NCBI RefSeq assembly: GCF_015207005.2
Contig: NZ_JADEXS020000001.1
Span: 3,162,001 to 3,226,000 of the forward strand
DNA length: 64,000 nt
Source: Desmonostoc muscorum LEGE 12446
Lineage (GTDB): Bacteria > Cyanobacteriota > Cyanobacteriia > Cyanobacteriales > Nostocaceae
Reading direction: 5' to 3'
The notes under the pieces were generated by a model. That model worked only from the letters and a program-made list of their open reading frames with translations, had not been told where the DNA came from and did no database searches. The position numbers were made by a program, and so were the translations under genes. Of the stretch, positions 37,019 to 46,725 are shown piece by piece (positions within the stretch are counted from its first letter, which is position 1; each line of letters starts with the position of its first letter).

Positions 37019-37585
37019 ATGAACCAGCCGATATCTGAGAGAGTGCGCTGGACTACTGCCGACTTAGAATTGTTTCCAGATAACGGGAACCGCTATGAAA
37101 TTATTGACGGAGAATTGTTTGTGACCAGAGCGCCTCACTGGAATCATCAAAAAACTTGTGTCAGAATTAGTACTTCGCTGGATAATTGGTCACAGACTAC
37201 TGGTCTAGGAGAAGTTGTACCTGCTCCAGGAGTAATTTTTGGCGAGAATGATAATGTGATTCCTGATGTTGTCTGGGTTAGCAATGAGAGATTGCTCCTA
37301 CTTTTAGACGAGGCGGGGCATTTAACTGGTGCGCCAGAACTAGTGGTAGAGGTACTATCTCTTGGTAGTGAGAACGAAAAGCGGGATAGGGAACTGAAAC
37401 TGAAGCTCTACTCTTCACGGGGAGTGAGAGAATATTGGATTGTGGACTGGCACAAGCAACAAGTGGAAGTTTATCGACGGGAACAAGGGAGTTTAAAGTT
37501 AGTTGCTACGTTGTTCAATGGTGATGAACTAAATTCACCGATATTGCCTAATTTTACTTGTGCGATCGCCTCCTTATTTAGCTGA
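37019..37585 (+). CDS. Uma2-family putative endonuclease (DUF820)
   Basis: The 188-residue protein contains RYEIIDGELFVTRAP, VVPAPGVIFGENDNVIPDVV (PD core), ELVVEVLSLGSENEKRDREL (E-x-K type core) and YWIVDWHKQQVEVYRREQGS. This is the Uma2 fold of PD-(D/E)XK proteins, present in dozens of copies in filamentous cyanobacteria. The function is not established; nuclease activity is assumed from the fold. All catalytic residues look intact. Confidence 0.88.
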   Translation: MNQPISERVRWTTADLELFPDNGNRYEIIDGELFVTRAPHWNHQKTCVRISTSLDNWSQTTGLGEVVPAPGVIFGENDNVIPDVVWVSNERLLLLLDEAGHLTGAPELVVEVLSLGSENEKRDRELKLKLYSSRGVREYWIVDWHKQQVEVYRREQGSLKLVATLFNGDELNSPILPNFTCAIASLFS

Positions 37586-37607
37586 AACAGCAGAAGCAAA
37601 CTAGTTT

Positions 37608-37889
37608 TCAACTATATTGTAAAAACTCGACTTTCGGCAATAACGGGTCAGTTACAATGCCCACACCAGTAAAACCCCAGCGTTTGAGCAAACTTCCTAA
37701 CTGTGTACCAGCAATTGATTCTATCGCAAAACGATTTGCCACCTCTCCTGCATGGGTGTTGAGATAACTAAGAGCATCAAAATTTTCCCGAAACAATAAT
37801 ACATAACCTGATGCTTCAGCATTGGGACGAGCTGTCAGGTAACGACCATCACTTTTTGAACGCACCAGGTAATAGACTTCGGACAACAT
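37608..37889 (-). CDS. Conserved cyanobacterial protein of unknown function
   Basis: The 93-residue protein MLSEVYYLVRSKSDGRYLTA then LLFRENFDALSYLNTHAGEV and GSLLKRWGFTGVGIVTDPL looks like a compact alpha/beta domain. I know no named family. The frame opens at 37931 but the first codons translate GGGGAGTGGGG repeats, so the start at 37889 was chosen. It follows the permease gene at 38991-37942 on the same strand by 50 bp and may be cotranscribed. Confidence 0.6.
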   Translation of the reverse strand: MLSEVYYLVRSKSDGRYLTARPNAEASGYVLLFRENFDALSYLNTHAGEVANRFAIESIAGTQLGSLLKRWGFTGVGIVTDPLLPKVEFLQYS

Positions 37890-37941
37890 GGAGTGGGGAG
37901 TGGGGGGACGCGGAGAATAACAAATGACCAATGACTAATGA

Positions 37942-38991
37942 CTAATTTAGATTTTCTAAACGAATACGTGGGTCGGCAACTTTAAGCATTAAGTCAGCAA
38001 TTAAGTTACCAATAATTAGCAAAACTGCACTCATCACTAAACTGGCCATGACTAAATATAAATCTTGAGACATTACAGCTTGTAAAGTCAATCTTCCTAA
38101 ACCAGGCCAGTTGAAGAATTGTTCGGCGATGAATGCACCGCTTAATAAACTAGCTAACTCGAAGCCCAATAGAGTAATTAGAGGGTTGATGGCGTTGCGG
38201 AGAGCATGAACATATATTACGCGATTTTCCGGTAGTCCCTTAGCACGAGCTGTTTGGATGTAATCTTGACGCAGAACATCTAATAATTCGCCGCGAGTGA
38301 TGCGTTGTAAACCAGCAAAACTAGTAATTGAGAGGGCGATGGTGGGTAAAATCATGTGCCAGCCAACATCGACGATTTTGCCAAACCAATTTAGTTCCGA
38401 GTGATTGATGCTAGTCATACCACCTACCGGGAACAACGGTGAGGTGATTTGAGCGAAGAAAAGCAGCACTAAAACGGTGATGAAACTGGGAAATCCTTGT
38501 CCAGCGTAACTAATGACTTGTAAAACGCGGTCAGCCCAACGATTTTGCTTGATGGCAGCGATAATGCCCAAGGGAATGGCGATCGCCCAAGTTACAATCA
38601 AAGAAGCGATCGCTAACAGCAAAGTTGCCGGTACTCGTTCCCACAACAGCGATACTACTGAGCGTTTATAAGAAAAACTCGGGCCAAAGTCGCCTTTCGA
38701 GACAATATTCCACAACCAAAGCCAAAATTGTTCCACCCAGGACTTATTTAAGCCCCAAAACTCCCGTAAGGCCTTAATTTGGTCTCTAGATTTTTTCGGA
38801 TCTGCTTCTAATTGAGTGACAAAATCTCCCGGAGCAAGTTGCATAACCAGAAACGATAGCGCAGACGCCAAAAACAAAGTCAGCAATGCCTGCAACAGCC
38901 GCTTCATTACGTATATAAAAGTTTCGCTTGTGACTAGCCTAATCAGCCAATCCCAACCCGTTGCTAAAGAAATTTTTGCTGTAGATGTCAT
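37942..38991 (-). CDS. ABC transporter permease of the DppB/OppB class
   Basis: The 349-residue protein has about six membrane segments (LLQALLTLFLASALSFLVMQ, LLLAIASLIVTWAIAIPLGI, VISYAGQGFPSFITVLVLLF and three more) and the permease EAA-like loop DYIQTARAKGLPENRVIYVH. The class imports dipeptides, oligopeptides or nickel across the inner membrane. No partner permease, ATPase or binding protein is in the window, so the substrate stays open. The reading frame is intact. Confidence 0.85.
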   Translation of the reverse strand: MTSTAKISLATGWDWLIRLVTSETFIYVMKRLLQALLTLFLASALSFLVMQLAPGDFVTQLEADPKKSRDQIKALREFWGLNKSWVEQFWLWLWNIVSKGDFGPSFSYKRSVVSLLWERVPATLLLAIASLIVTWAIAIPLGIIAAIKQNRWADRVLQVISYAGQGFPSFITVLVLLFFAQITSPLFPVGGMTSINHSELNWFGKIVDVGWHMILPTIALSITSFAGLQRITRGELLDVLRQDYIQTARAKGLPENRVIYVHALRNAINPLITLLGFELASLLSGAFIAEQFFNWPGLGRLTLQAVMSQDLYLVMASLVMSAVLLIIGNLIADLMLKVADPRIRLENLN

Positions 38992-39113
38992 AACATTCTG
39001 TTAGTCGTTGGTTGTCATCTGCATTACGTTTCATGATCGCTGACCAGAACAAGCAGGGGAGCAGAGGAGAATAATCAATGCCCAATGCCCTGTTTGGCCA
39101 ATGCCCCATGACA

Positions 39114-39632
39114 TTAATATTCAACCAAAGAAATAATCGGCACATTTGGCAAATGTCTGCGCCCTTCTAAATCTCGTAGCTCGATAATAAACCCAAACCC
39201 CACTAATTCGCAGCCAATCTTCTGCACCAAGTTTGCTGTTGCACTCGCAGTTCCACCAGTGGCAATCAAATCGTCCACAATCAAAACTCGGCTACCTTCG
39301 TCTAAAGCATCTTGATGGACTTCTAGGCAGTCTGTACCATACTCTAGTTGATACTCAATTGAGTGAACTGCTGATGGCAACTTACCTTTTTTGCGGACGG
39401 GAATAAAACCAGCTCCGAGTTTATAAGCCACAGGTGAGCCAAAAATGAATCCCCTAGACTCCATACCAATGACGTAATCCACTGTCATCTCAGCTTCGAT
39501 GCATTTTTGTGTTAAAAAGTCAATAGTATAGCGCAATCCCTCTGGATCGCGCAGTAGGGTAGTAATATCCCGAAATAAAATTCCAGGTTTGGGGAAATCT
39601 GGGATGTCACGAATCAGAGATTTCAAATCCAT
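39114..39632 (-). CDS. apt: Adenine phosphoribosyltransferase
   Basis: The 172-residue protein has [20 protein letters not shown] at the start, [20 protein letters not shown] and the PRPP site [20 protein letters not shown]. These are diagnostic for Apt, which salvages adenine to AMP in the cytosol. Length is standard. The upstream region (39633-39820) is filled with GGGGACTGGG repeats. It stands with purL and purF in the same 7 kb but on the other strand. Confidence 0.96.
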   Translation of the reverse strand: MDLKSLIRDIPDFPKPGILFRDITTLLRDPEGLRYTIDFLTQKCIEAEMTVDYVIGMESRGFIFGSPVAYKLGAGFIPVRKKGKLPSAVHSIEYQLEYGTDCLEVHQDALDEGSRVLIVDDLIATGGTASATANLVQKIGCELVGFGFIIELRDLEGRRHLPNVPIISLVEY

Positions 39633-40116
39633 AAAATGGGGAATGGGGGTTGGGGAATGGGGATTGGGGAATGGGGATTGGGGACTAGGGATTGGGGAAT
39701 GGGGATTGGGGACTAGGGATTAGGAAAAGTAACGAGTCGAAAGTGAGGAGTTATGAATTTAAATTCCTAGCTATCCCAGTCCCCAGTCCCCAATCCCTAG
39801 TCCCCAATTCCAGATACCTGAAAAATCGTACACTATAATGTCATACGCTGGGCATGGAGGCTAAAGCTTGACCCTTGATTGACGATAAGTAGAATCTAAA
39901 TCAAGCTAGAAAAGATATAGCACTAATAAAAGAGGTGAATTAAGTTATGTTTTAAAGTTTTGAATTCAATATAGGGAATCCTTTGAGTAGAAAGAGTTAA
40001 GTAATGTATATATCAGGTAGTCATGACCACTGCCACAAGTCTAATGTTCAAGTCTTGGCTACTTATCTTAAATTTGTTTTACCTAGTCTGTCAGAAGCGC
40101 ACAAGGTATTTATAGA
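39633..40116. repeat. GGGGATTGGGGAATGG repeats and spacer
   Basis: GGGGATTGGGGAATGGGGAT units at 39636-39720 are mirrored by CCCAGTCCCCAGTCCCCAAT at 39777-39808. The right-hand 300 bp is plain AT-rich sequence with TATAAT at 39833-39838 that might be the -10 of an upstream promoter of the DUF3038 gene. Confidence 0.7.
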
Positions 40117-40743
40117 ATGAATGTTTCCGCAAGTTTAACGCCGTTGAAAAGTCCAACTCAAGATTCACTGCCGATGATTCTGGACACTTTACCAGATCCT
40201 GCGATCGCCGGACAAACATGTCCTCGAAGAACCCGGTTGCAAATTGACCTGATTTTACTGGCTATTGAAGCTTTAGAGCTTGGTGGTTCTGAAGCAATTC
40301 TGGCTTTTGCTCAAGAGTTGGATCTTAAAGGAATTGTCAAAGATCGGGTGAATTTATGGCGGATGCGTAGCTCTAATCCGCTACGGAGAGCGCACATCCG
40401 CCGCCCACTAACTATTATGGAAGCCAAAGCTTTGGTAGTCATTGCTTGTTACATAGCGCGGCGTTTAACTGTTGTCATCCGCCAGCTATTAATGATATGT
40501 CAACAAATGGAAGAAAAGCAGATTCCCCTAGAACAGAATTTGCGGCTATCTAATTACCTAGAGCGGTTTAGAGCGCATTTTAAGAGCCGGATGAATGCTC
40601 GACGTTCTGGTGTACTGGCATTGAGTTCTGATGAAAAATTAGATGAGCTAGCTATAAATTTGTTAGGACAATTATTATTTTGTACTGGTACCGCTGGAAT
40701 GCAGCGGTTTTGGATTAGTCTTTTTGACGGTGAAGTGGAATGA
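40117..40743 (+). CDS. DUF3038 protein
   Basis: The 208-residue product contains TCPRRTRLQIDLILLAIEAL, ALELGGSEAILAFAQELDLK and PLTIMEAKALVVIACYIARR, the core of DUF3038, a family restricted to cyanobacteria. No catalytic motif is visible. The protein is basic and helical. It overlaps the next gene by four bases (ATGA), so the two are translationally coupled. Function unknown. Confidence 0.75.
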   Translation: MNVSASLTPLKSPTQDSLPMILDTLPDPAIAGQTCPRRTRLQIDLILLAIEALELGGSEAILAFAQELDLKGIVKDRVNLWRMRSSNPLRRAHIRRPLTIMEAKALVVIACYIARRLTVVIRQLLMICQQMEEKQIPLEQNLRLSNYLERFRAHFKSRMNARRSGVLALSSDEKLDELAINLLGQLLFCTGTAGMQRFWISLFDGEVE

Positions 40744-42191
40744 ATATTCAACGTAAGTACAGTTTACCTAATTGTACACTGCTTTTAGAAGGGTTAAGTG
40801 ATGTTACTAGGGCTGCACACTTCCAAGAACTGCGCCCAGAATTATCAATATTGGTAAATGCAGAATGTTATTTATCTGGATATAATCAACCTCTAACTGG
40901 AGGGCGGGAGTTTTTTGAAAGTTTGGTGAGGGCGGTTAGTGGCTATGCCCAAGAATTTTTAAGTAATGTACCCAACCCACAAGCCCATAATCATGAGTCT
41001 GAGCTAGTAGAGTTTCAGAAAATTAATAGCAACCGACACCGATTAATTGTGCATTCAGAAGGCGCACCAGATGGTTTCGAGTCTAGCCCAAGCCATTCTA
41101 AGCGTCCGCCTCTTGAAATTGATTTGAGTACGGTGCAGTTGTTTGATTTGGTGGAAGCAGTAGATCAGTTTTTTGCTGATACCCAAACTTTACCAGAACT
41201 TTCCCTAGAGCTACAACCAGTTACCAGACGCTATGGCGGTGCTAGTCAAGCTTTAATCAAGCAGGCAGTTCCAGCTGCTGTGGGAGTATCAAGTTTAGCA
41301 GTAGCAGCGATCGCTTTTAACTTGATTCCACCTCCGCAAATGCGTCCACCACAGCCCAAGCCAGATGAGCAAACTACCTCAACAACCAAGAGCCTCGCTC
41401 CTTCAGCATCAGCGGCTCCAACTCCCACATCGGCTGCGACACCCATAGCTGCTGCAACTCCTACACCAACACCTGCGGCTAGTACCAAACCAGCAGTTAA
41501 AGATTTAGAAGCACTTTTAAGTACAGTTTCGGAAATTACTGATCCATCCCAGCTGCGTGCATTAAATCGCCAAGTTTATAATCAAATTCATCCAGCTTGG
41601 ACTAATCGGTCAGGATTGCAACAGGATTTGATCTATCGTCTAGGTGTAGCTGCGGATGGAGCGATCGTTGGTTATAAAGCGGTGAATCAAGAGGCAAATC
41701 AAGGAGTCGGGCAAACTCCTCTGCCTAACCTACTTTACAATCCAGCTAACCGCGCTCCCATTTCCAATGAACCCATCGCTCAATTCCGAGTAGTATTTAC
41801 TACAGGCGGTGTGCTACAAGTCAGCCCTTGGCGGGGATATGCCAGAACGCCAGAGGTGGTAGGTGCAAAAATTACTGACTCTAATATAGTCAAAGGTTTA
41901 AATCAAAAACTTTATAATACAGTTCGCCAAGCTTGGAGTGGCGCCCCCACATTTACACGAGATTTAAAATATCGGGTAGCAGTCAACAAAGATGGTGTAA
42001 TTGCTGACTATGAACCCCTAAACCAAGTCGCCTTTGACTATTTTCGGGAAACACCTCTTCCCCAGATGTTCAACGCCATCTACGGTTCCAATGCAGCACC
42101 CCCCAATAACAAAGAACCTCTTGCTCACTTTCAAGTGATATTCAAACCTAGTGGCAAATTGGAAATTACTCCTTGGCAGGGATATCAATAA
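40740..42191 (+). CDS. DUF4335 protein
   Basis: The 483-residue protein starts [20 protein letters not shown], the DUF4335 signature, then has a hydrophobic segment [20 protein letters not shown] (about 178-197), a Pro/Ser/Thr/Ala-rich linker (to about 250) and a repeated C-terminal domain ([20 protein letters not shown] and [20 protein letters not shown]), two copies of the same fold of 100 residues. It may be membrane-anchored with its C-terminal part outside the membrane. It is coupled to the DUF3038 gene. Function unknown. Confidence 0.75.
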   Translation: MNIQRKYSLPNCTLLLEGLSDVTRAAHFQELRPELSILVNAECYLSGYNQPLTGGREFFESLVRAVSGYAQEFLSNVPNPQAHNHESELVEFQKINSNRHRLIVHSEGAPDGFESSPSHSKRPPLEIDLSTVQLFDLVEAVDQFFADTQTLPELSLELQPVTRRYGGASQALIKQAVPAAVGVSSLAVAAIAFNLIPPPQMRPPQPKPDEQTTSTTKSLAPSASAAPTPTSAATPIAAATPTPTPAASTKPAVKDLEALLSTVSEITDPSQLRALNRQVYNQIHPAWTNRSGLQQDLIYRLGVAADGAIVGYKAVNQEANQGVGQTPLPNLLYNPANRAPISNEPIAQFRVVFTTGGVLQVSPWRGYARTPEVVGAKITDSNIVKGLNQKLYNTVRQAWSGAPTFTRDLKYRVAVNKDGVIADYEPLNQVAFDYFRETPLPQMFNAIYGSNAAPPNNKEPLAHFQVIFKPSGKLEITPWQGYQ

Positions 42192-42424
42192 TTGGGGACT
42201 GGGGAGATGAGGGAGATGAGGGTATACCTTTCCCCCGTCTGTACTAAACAGTTTGCAATAATTGGGGACTGGGGAGATGAGGGAGATGAGGGAGATGAGG
42301 GAGATGAGGGAGCACGGGGAGAATATCCCCAGTCCCCAGTCCCCAGTCCCCAGTCCCCAGTACCCAGTCCCCAGTCCCCAGTCCCCAGTCCCCAGTCCCC
42401 AGTCCCTAGTCCCCAATCCCCAAT
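42192..42424. repeat. Large inverted repeat: GGAGATGAGG and CCCCAGTCCCCAGT arrays
   Basis: Several GGAGATGAGG units (42206-42315) precede about nine CCCCAGT-type units (42330-42415). GGGGACTGGGGAGATGAGG pairs with the CCCCAGTCCCC array, giving a large potential hairpin between two convergent genes. Both strands read open without being coding. Confidence 0.85.
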
Positions 42425-44695
42425 TCACCTTGTAATCCGGCGCATATAATTTCCCCATAACTGAGCTGCTTGAGCGCTGCTACCAGATGTGGGGGAATTG
42501 TTGTCGTTTCCCAGCCAAACACCAGTTACAAGCCGCCGACTGGGAATAAAACCTATGAACCATAAGTCAACGTTTTTATCAGTGGTGCCTGTTTTACCAG
42601 CTTCTCCTAGTCCAATGGCAGCACTACGACCAGTACCTCTGGTGACTACACCACGCATTAAACTAGTCATTTCATCAGCTACATTATTTGGCAAAACTCG
42701 TTTGTTGGCGTCTGGATCTTGGTCGAAGGAGTAGATTACACGGCAAGTTTTTAGATCGTTGCGATCGCTACAATCCCCGCTATCTAAAATCCGACTAATG
42801 GCATGGGGAGGATTGGACACTCCGCGATTGCCAATGGCGCCAAAAGCACCAGTCATTTCCAAAACATTGACCACACTTTGACCCAGTACCAATCCAGGAA
42901 CTGGATCGAGGGAGGACTTTACCCCCAAACGCTGAGCCATAGCCACCACTTTATCCAGCCCAACTTCTCTGGCAACTCGCAGAGCGATGGGATTTTCCGA
43001 AAGAGCCAGCCCAGTGGCAATATCGAAACTAGTATCTGCACCAGCACGACAGGGTTTGTAAGTAAAGCCTTGCCAAGTCAAAGGAGCGCAAGAATAACTT
43101 TTTGATTCTGAAATCCCCTGTTGAATGGCGGCGGTGTAAGCAAAGATTTTGAAGGTGGAACCTGGTTGTCTTTTAGCTTGAGTTGCACGATTGAACTGAC
43201 TTTTTTTGTAATCAGTTCCCCCCACCATTGCCAAGATACTACCAGTACTGGAGTCAAGGGTGACCACTGCCCCTTGAGAAAAGTTAAAAGTTCCACCACT
43301 GCTATTTACTGAATTACGCAATGCGGCTTCTGCTTGGCTTTGGATGGCTGGATCGAGCCTGGTTTCAATAATATAGTTTCCTTCTCTTGCTGCTCCCTCC
43401 CCCAAGATTGATTCCAACTCAGAGAAAACGTAATTGTAAAAATAAGGAGCGATGGTTTTGGCTTGCTGTTCGCAAACTTTTGGACTCACTTGAACAGTGG
43501 AACGTCTAGCTCGATTGGCGTCCTCTGGTTTGATTTTGCCCATCTCCAGCAACCGTTTAATCACACGATTCCGGTATTCAGCAGTTTCTAGCTTATTTGG
43601 CCCATCCCCGCAAAAATCGAAAGCGTTGGGGGCTGGTAAAATTCCCACCAATGTTGCAGCTTCCGCTAAACTTAAATCTTTAGCTGGCTTTTCAAAGTAA
43701 TATCTGGCTGCATCCTCAAACCCAGAAGTATCCCCCCCCAAAAAAACCCGATTTAAGTACATCAGCAAAATTTCATCTTTGCTGTAAAACGTTTCTAATT
43801 TCAGGGCGACAACTGCCTCCCGCAGTTTACGTCCCAGGGTGTCTTGTCTACCTACATACTCGCGGAACAAACTGCGGGCAACTTGCTGGGTAACGGTGCT
43901 GGCTCCTTGCTGCACATCTCCGCTGCGGCTATTAATCAGCACGGCTCGGAGGATTCCCAACGGATCAACCCCAAAGTGCCAATAATAACGGCTATCTTCG
44001 GAAGCGACCACGGCAGCAGGCAAATAAGGGCCAAATTCCTCTAATCGCTTCATGTCTACGTGAGAGGTAGTCCGAGGCTCTCTCAGGGGGGTAGTGCCAT
44101 CACGGGCATAAACAACTACTGGGGCGCGTGTAGTTGTGGGCAGGGGTCTGACTGAAAATTTCAACCATTCCACGCCAATTACTAAGGCGAAGAGGGCGCT
44201 GACACCGCCGATGCCATAACCTGTCCAAGTTGCAGCTTTAATATACCAAGGTGGCGGGTCAACGTATTGCAATCGCACAGAAGCGGCGAGTTCTGGTGGT
44301 CCCAAGGTGAGAATATCACCGTGACGTAGTTCCAGAGAGTTGACACGACGCTTGCCACGATAGATGCCATTGGTGGAGTTTTCATCTTTGATGACGAAAA
44401 CTGGGGTGCGCTGAGTAGAATTGCGCGATAGCGACAGGTGAATTTGGCTGACAACAGGGTTACGGATGACGATATCGCAGGATTTGGAGCTACGACCCAG
44501 GATATAGCGATCGCCCAATAGTGGATATACCTCTGCTTTATCCGCCCCCGCATCCTGCACCCAGAGTTCCGGTACTTTGGCATTAGGCTTGAGCGCCAAT
44601 TTAGAAAAATCGACCCTAGCTTGAATCGTATGTACTGCTTGAGTCAGCTGACCTAGTAACGTTTGTGGCTTGTGAGGGGGTTGGGGAGAACTCAT
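42425..44695 (-). CDS. Class A penicillin-binding protein with N-terminal FHA domain
   Basis: The 756-residue protein begins with an FHA domain ([20 protein letters not shown], then [10 protein letters not shown] at residues 66-110), followed by one membrane helix ([20 protein letters not shown]), a transglycosylase domain ([36 protein letters not shown]) and a transpeptidase domain ([15 protein letters not shown] with the S-x-x-K serine, and GKTGTTDKN). It polymerises and crosslinks peptidoglycan. The FHA domain normally binds phosphothreonine, so the protein is probably under Ser/Thr kinase control. The end ([20 protein letters not shown]) is the usual short tail. Confidence 0.93.
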   Translation of the reverse strand: MSSPQPPHKPQTLLGQLTQAVHTIQARVDFSKLALKPNAKVPELWVQDAGADKAEVYPLLGDRYILGRSSKSCDIVIRNPVVSQIHLSLSRNSTQRTPVFVIKDENSTNGIYRGKRRVNSLELRHGDILTLGPPELAASVRLQYVDPPPWYIKAATWTGYGIGGVSALFALVIGVEWLKFSVRPLPTTTRAPVVVYARDGTTPLREPRTTSHVDMKRLEEFGPYLPAAVVASEDSRYYWHFGVDPLGILRAVLINSRSGDVQQGASTVTQQVARSLFREYVGRQDTLGRKLREAVVALKLETFYSKDEILLMYLNRVFLGGDTSGFEDAARYYFEKPAKDLSLAEAATLVGILPAPNAFDFCGDGPNKLETAEYRNRVIKRLLEMGKIKPEDANRARRSTVQVSPKVCEQQAKTIAPYFYNYVFSELESILGEGAAREGNYIIETRLDPAIQSQAEAALRNSVNSSGGTFNFSQGAVVTLDSSTGSILAMVGGTDYKKSQFNRATQAKRQPGSTFKIFAYTAAIQQGISESKSYSCAPLTWQGFTYKPCRAGADTSFDIATGLALSENPIALRVAREVGLDKVVAMAQRLGVKSSLDPVPGLVLGQSVVNVLEMTGAFGAIGNRGVSNPPHAISRILDSGDCSDRNDLKTCRVIYSFDQDPDANKRVLPNNVADEMTSLMRGVVTRGTGRSAAIGLGEAGKTGTTDKNVDLWFIGFIPSRRLVTGVWLGNDNNSPTSGSSAQAAQLWGNYMRRITR

Positions 44696-45124
44696 CGGCT
44701 ATTCACATCACACTCTTGGGTGAAGAATCGGGCGAACTACAACTTAGATGTTAATCTTCCATCATTTTACTCATAAGCCAAAGCATAAGTTGGCTAGATG
44801 ATTTCTTAGATGCATTTTATACCTAAATATATTACACAACTAAAAATAAATTGTGATTTTTATTGCTTTTTTACCAACGTTTTATTTCGTTTATCCACTC
44901 TCAAATGCTTATTTAATAGAGTTTTGCGATTTAAATAACTACAAACAGTATTCATAAACTTGTATTTTTGGACACTATATTGTGATAAACAACATATTTA
45001 ATTTTTACTAATTTTACATATCAACATATTTTGAAACAAACCTCAATATCCTCTTTTAGGAGGATTTTCTAAATTTTATTGTCTGTTTTAATAGTGCGAG
45101 TGTTCCGTTGAGGTTAATTTCAGA
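44696..45124. other. AT-rich spacer between divergent genes
   Basis: Strongly AT-rich (44800-45080), with no ORF. CTCTTTTAGGAGGATTTTC at 45050-45069 contains an AGGAGG tract that is too far from the next ATG (45125) to be its ribosome-binding site. Confidence 0.45.
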
Positions 45125-45805
45125 ATGATGGGAAAATCTCTGACCCTGATTGGTACAGCTCTATCTTTGGCACTTACCACTAATATTGCTGTTGCCCAAT
45201 CCAGTAAATCCCCCATAGCCCAATCCAGTAGCGACTCCTCCACTAGTTCACCAACGGAAATCAAGATGTCGCCAGAAGGGATGAAAATTCTGTGCGAGTA
45301 TTTCCCTCTTAACTCCCGCTGTGCTGGTGGTACAGCAGTCACGCCTACTGCTCCTGGTAGCACTACAGTCCCAACAGAAACGACGCCATCAGAAACCACC
45401 ACTCCTGATAGCACAACCACACCAGGAAGCGTTACTCCTCCCGAATCTGGCACTCCTGATAACACAAACACAACTCCAGCACCAGGAAGCGTTACTCCTC
45501 CTGAGCCTGGCGCTCCTAGCAATATAACTCCAGCACCAGGAAGCGTTACCCCTCCTGAGTCTGGCGCTCCTGGCAATATAACTCCAGCACCAGGAAGCGT
45601 TACCCCTCCTGAGTCTGGCGCTCCTGGCAATATAACTCCAGCACCAGAAAGCGTTACCCCTCCTGAGTCTGGCGCTCCTAGCAATATAAATCCAGCACCA
45701 GGAAGCGTTACCTCTCCTGAGTCTGGCGCTCCTGAACCAACTCCCAGTTCTCCTAGTTCAGTTCCAGGTTCTAGTTCGCCAAGTACTCCTAGCACAGGTA
45801 ACTAA
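45125..45805 (+). CDS. Secreted Pro/Thr-rich protein with 18-residue repeats
   Basis: The 226-residue protein has a signal peptide (MMGKSLTLIGTALSLALTTN, cleavage near IAVAQ), a short unique domain with two cysteines (SPEGMKILCEYFPLNSRCAG, residues 58-77) and a long tail of repeats of PAPGSVTPPESGAPGNIT. The unique part is probably disulfide-bonded and the tail an extended linker or cell-surface spacer. I do not recognise the family. A 235-codon frame on the other strand over the same region is an artefact of the repeat. Confidence 0.6.
   Translation: MMGKSLTLIGTALSLALTTNIAVAQSSKSPIAQSSSDSSTSSPTEIKMSPEGMKILCEYFPLNSRCAGGTAVTPTAPGSTTVPTETTPSETTTPDSTTTPGSVTPPESGTPDNTNTTPAPGSVTPPEPGAPSNITPAPGSVTPPESGAPGNITPAPGSVTPPESGAPGNITPAPESVTPPESGAPSNINPAPGSVTSPESGAPEPTPSSPSSVPGSSSPSTPSTGN
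45476..45740 (+). repeat. Five 54-bp tandem repeats inside the secreted-protein gene
   Basis: Units begin at 45476, 45530, 45584, 45638 and 45692 and code for the 18-residue motif; a diverged partial unit precedes them at about 45415. Most differences between units are single bases. Confidence 0.9.
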
Positions 45806-45872
45806 ATTCAAAGCTGCGGCATAATAATCTGACTATGAATTTGCCGTCAGCGATCGCTCTGGATCTTGACTA

Positions 45873-46000
45873 TTACACCAGTTGTAGCGGCTGGTGTAAG
45901 TTAGAAATCTAAATGATTCAAACCTCAAGATCAAGTCTTTGCATATATGACTGACAAAGGGTTTGAAGGATCAATAGCCTGGGATGATTCATCCCAGGCT
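45873..46000. terminator. Two hairpins between the secreted-protein gene and lspA
   Basis: TTACACCAGTTGTAGCGG with CTGGTGTAA (45873-45899) is one stem; AGCCTGGGATG-ATT-CATCCCAGGCT (45976-46000) is a perfect 11-bp stem with a 3-nt loop just past the lspA stop. The second probably terminates lspA on the minus strand and could serve both directions, although T-runs are short. Confidence 0.6.
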
Positions 46001-46007
46001 TAATAGT

Positions 46008-46484
46008 TTAATCCGGCCAGCCAGTTGAAGTTGGTGTTTTTTGGAAGAAAGCAATTAGTAGGCAAACAATACCGATACTAATAAATGAATCTGCCACATT
46101 AAATACGGCAAAGTTAATCAGGCGAAAATCTAGAAAATCAACAACATAGCCTAAAACAAAGCGATCGATACCATTGCCCATAGCTCCACCTAAAATCAAG
46201 CCATAGCCCAGCTGATCCCACAGATTTAACGTTGGACCAAACAGCGCCAGCCCGATCAATACTAAACTCACCCCTAAAGATAACCAACGCAACCACTCTA
46301 CTTTTCCACTTAACAAACTAAAAGCCGCACCAGTATTCGTGACATAGGTTAAGTGAAATATCCCAGGTAAGAGTGGTAGGGTTTGCTCCAAGCTGAAGGT
46401 TTGCACCACCCAGTATTTTGTTATTTGGTCTAGGAAAAAAGCTATGAAGGCAGAAATCCAGAAAAGGCGATTTTTTAAACGCAT
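46008..46484 (-). CDS. lspA: Lipoprotein signal peptidase (LspA)
   Basis: The 158-residue protein has four membrane segments and the catalytic aspartates in GGAMGNGIDRFVLGYVVDFL (first Asp) and INFAVFNVADSFISIGI (second Asp), plus YVTNTGAAFSLLSG. It removes signal peptides from prolipoproteins in the inner membrane. Lipoproteins such as the nearby PstS are its substrates. The start at 46484 gives the family length. It is followed by the bioY gene in order on the same strand only at a distance (46726), so an operon is unlikely. Confidence 0.95.
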   Translation of the reverse strand: MRLKNRLFWISAFIAFFLDQITKYWVVQTFSLEQTLPLLPGIFHLTYVTNTGAAFSLLSGKVEWLRWLSLGVSLVLIGLALFGPTLNLWDQLGYGLILGGAMGNGIDRFVLGYVVDFLDFRLINFAVFNVADSFISIGIVCLLIAFFQKTPTSTGWPD

Positions 46485-46494
46485 GGCAAATTAG

Positions 46495-46720
46495 TCATTG
46501 ATCATTGGTTATTGGTCATTGGGCACTTGTACTGAGCAAAGCCGTAAAGCCTGCGGCATAGCTACGCTTAGGGCGCGGCCTCTCGTAGAGAAGTATTGGT
46601 CATTGGTCATGAGTTTTTGACAAAGCGCAAAGTCTCAGCTAAGGCTTCCTTAGATCCGTTAGCCCAGCGTTAGCGAGGTAGCAGCGTCACTTTGTAAGAG
46701 AGGATAAAGGACAAATGACA
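46495..46720. repeat. CATTGGTTATTGGTCATTGG and GC-rich repeat spacer
   Basis: ATTGGTCATTGG units (46496-46525 and 46592-46605) flank a GC-rich stretch with GCATAGCTACGCTTAGGGCG (46556-46575) and CCTCTCGTAGAGAAG (46578-46592). No gene. Confidence 0.75.
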
Positions 46721-46725
46721 ATCAA

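Noticed and set aside
45088..45795. 235-codon minus-strand ORF over the secreted-protein gene
   Set aside because: It mirrors the 54-bp repeats; the plus strand has the signal peptide and cysteine domain.
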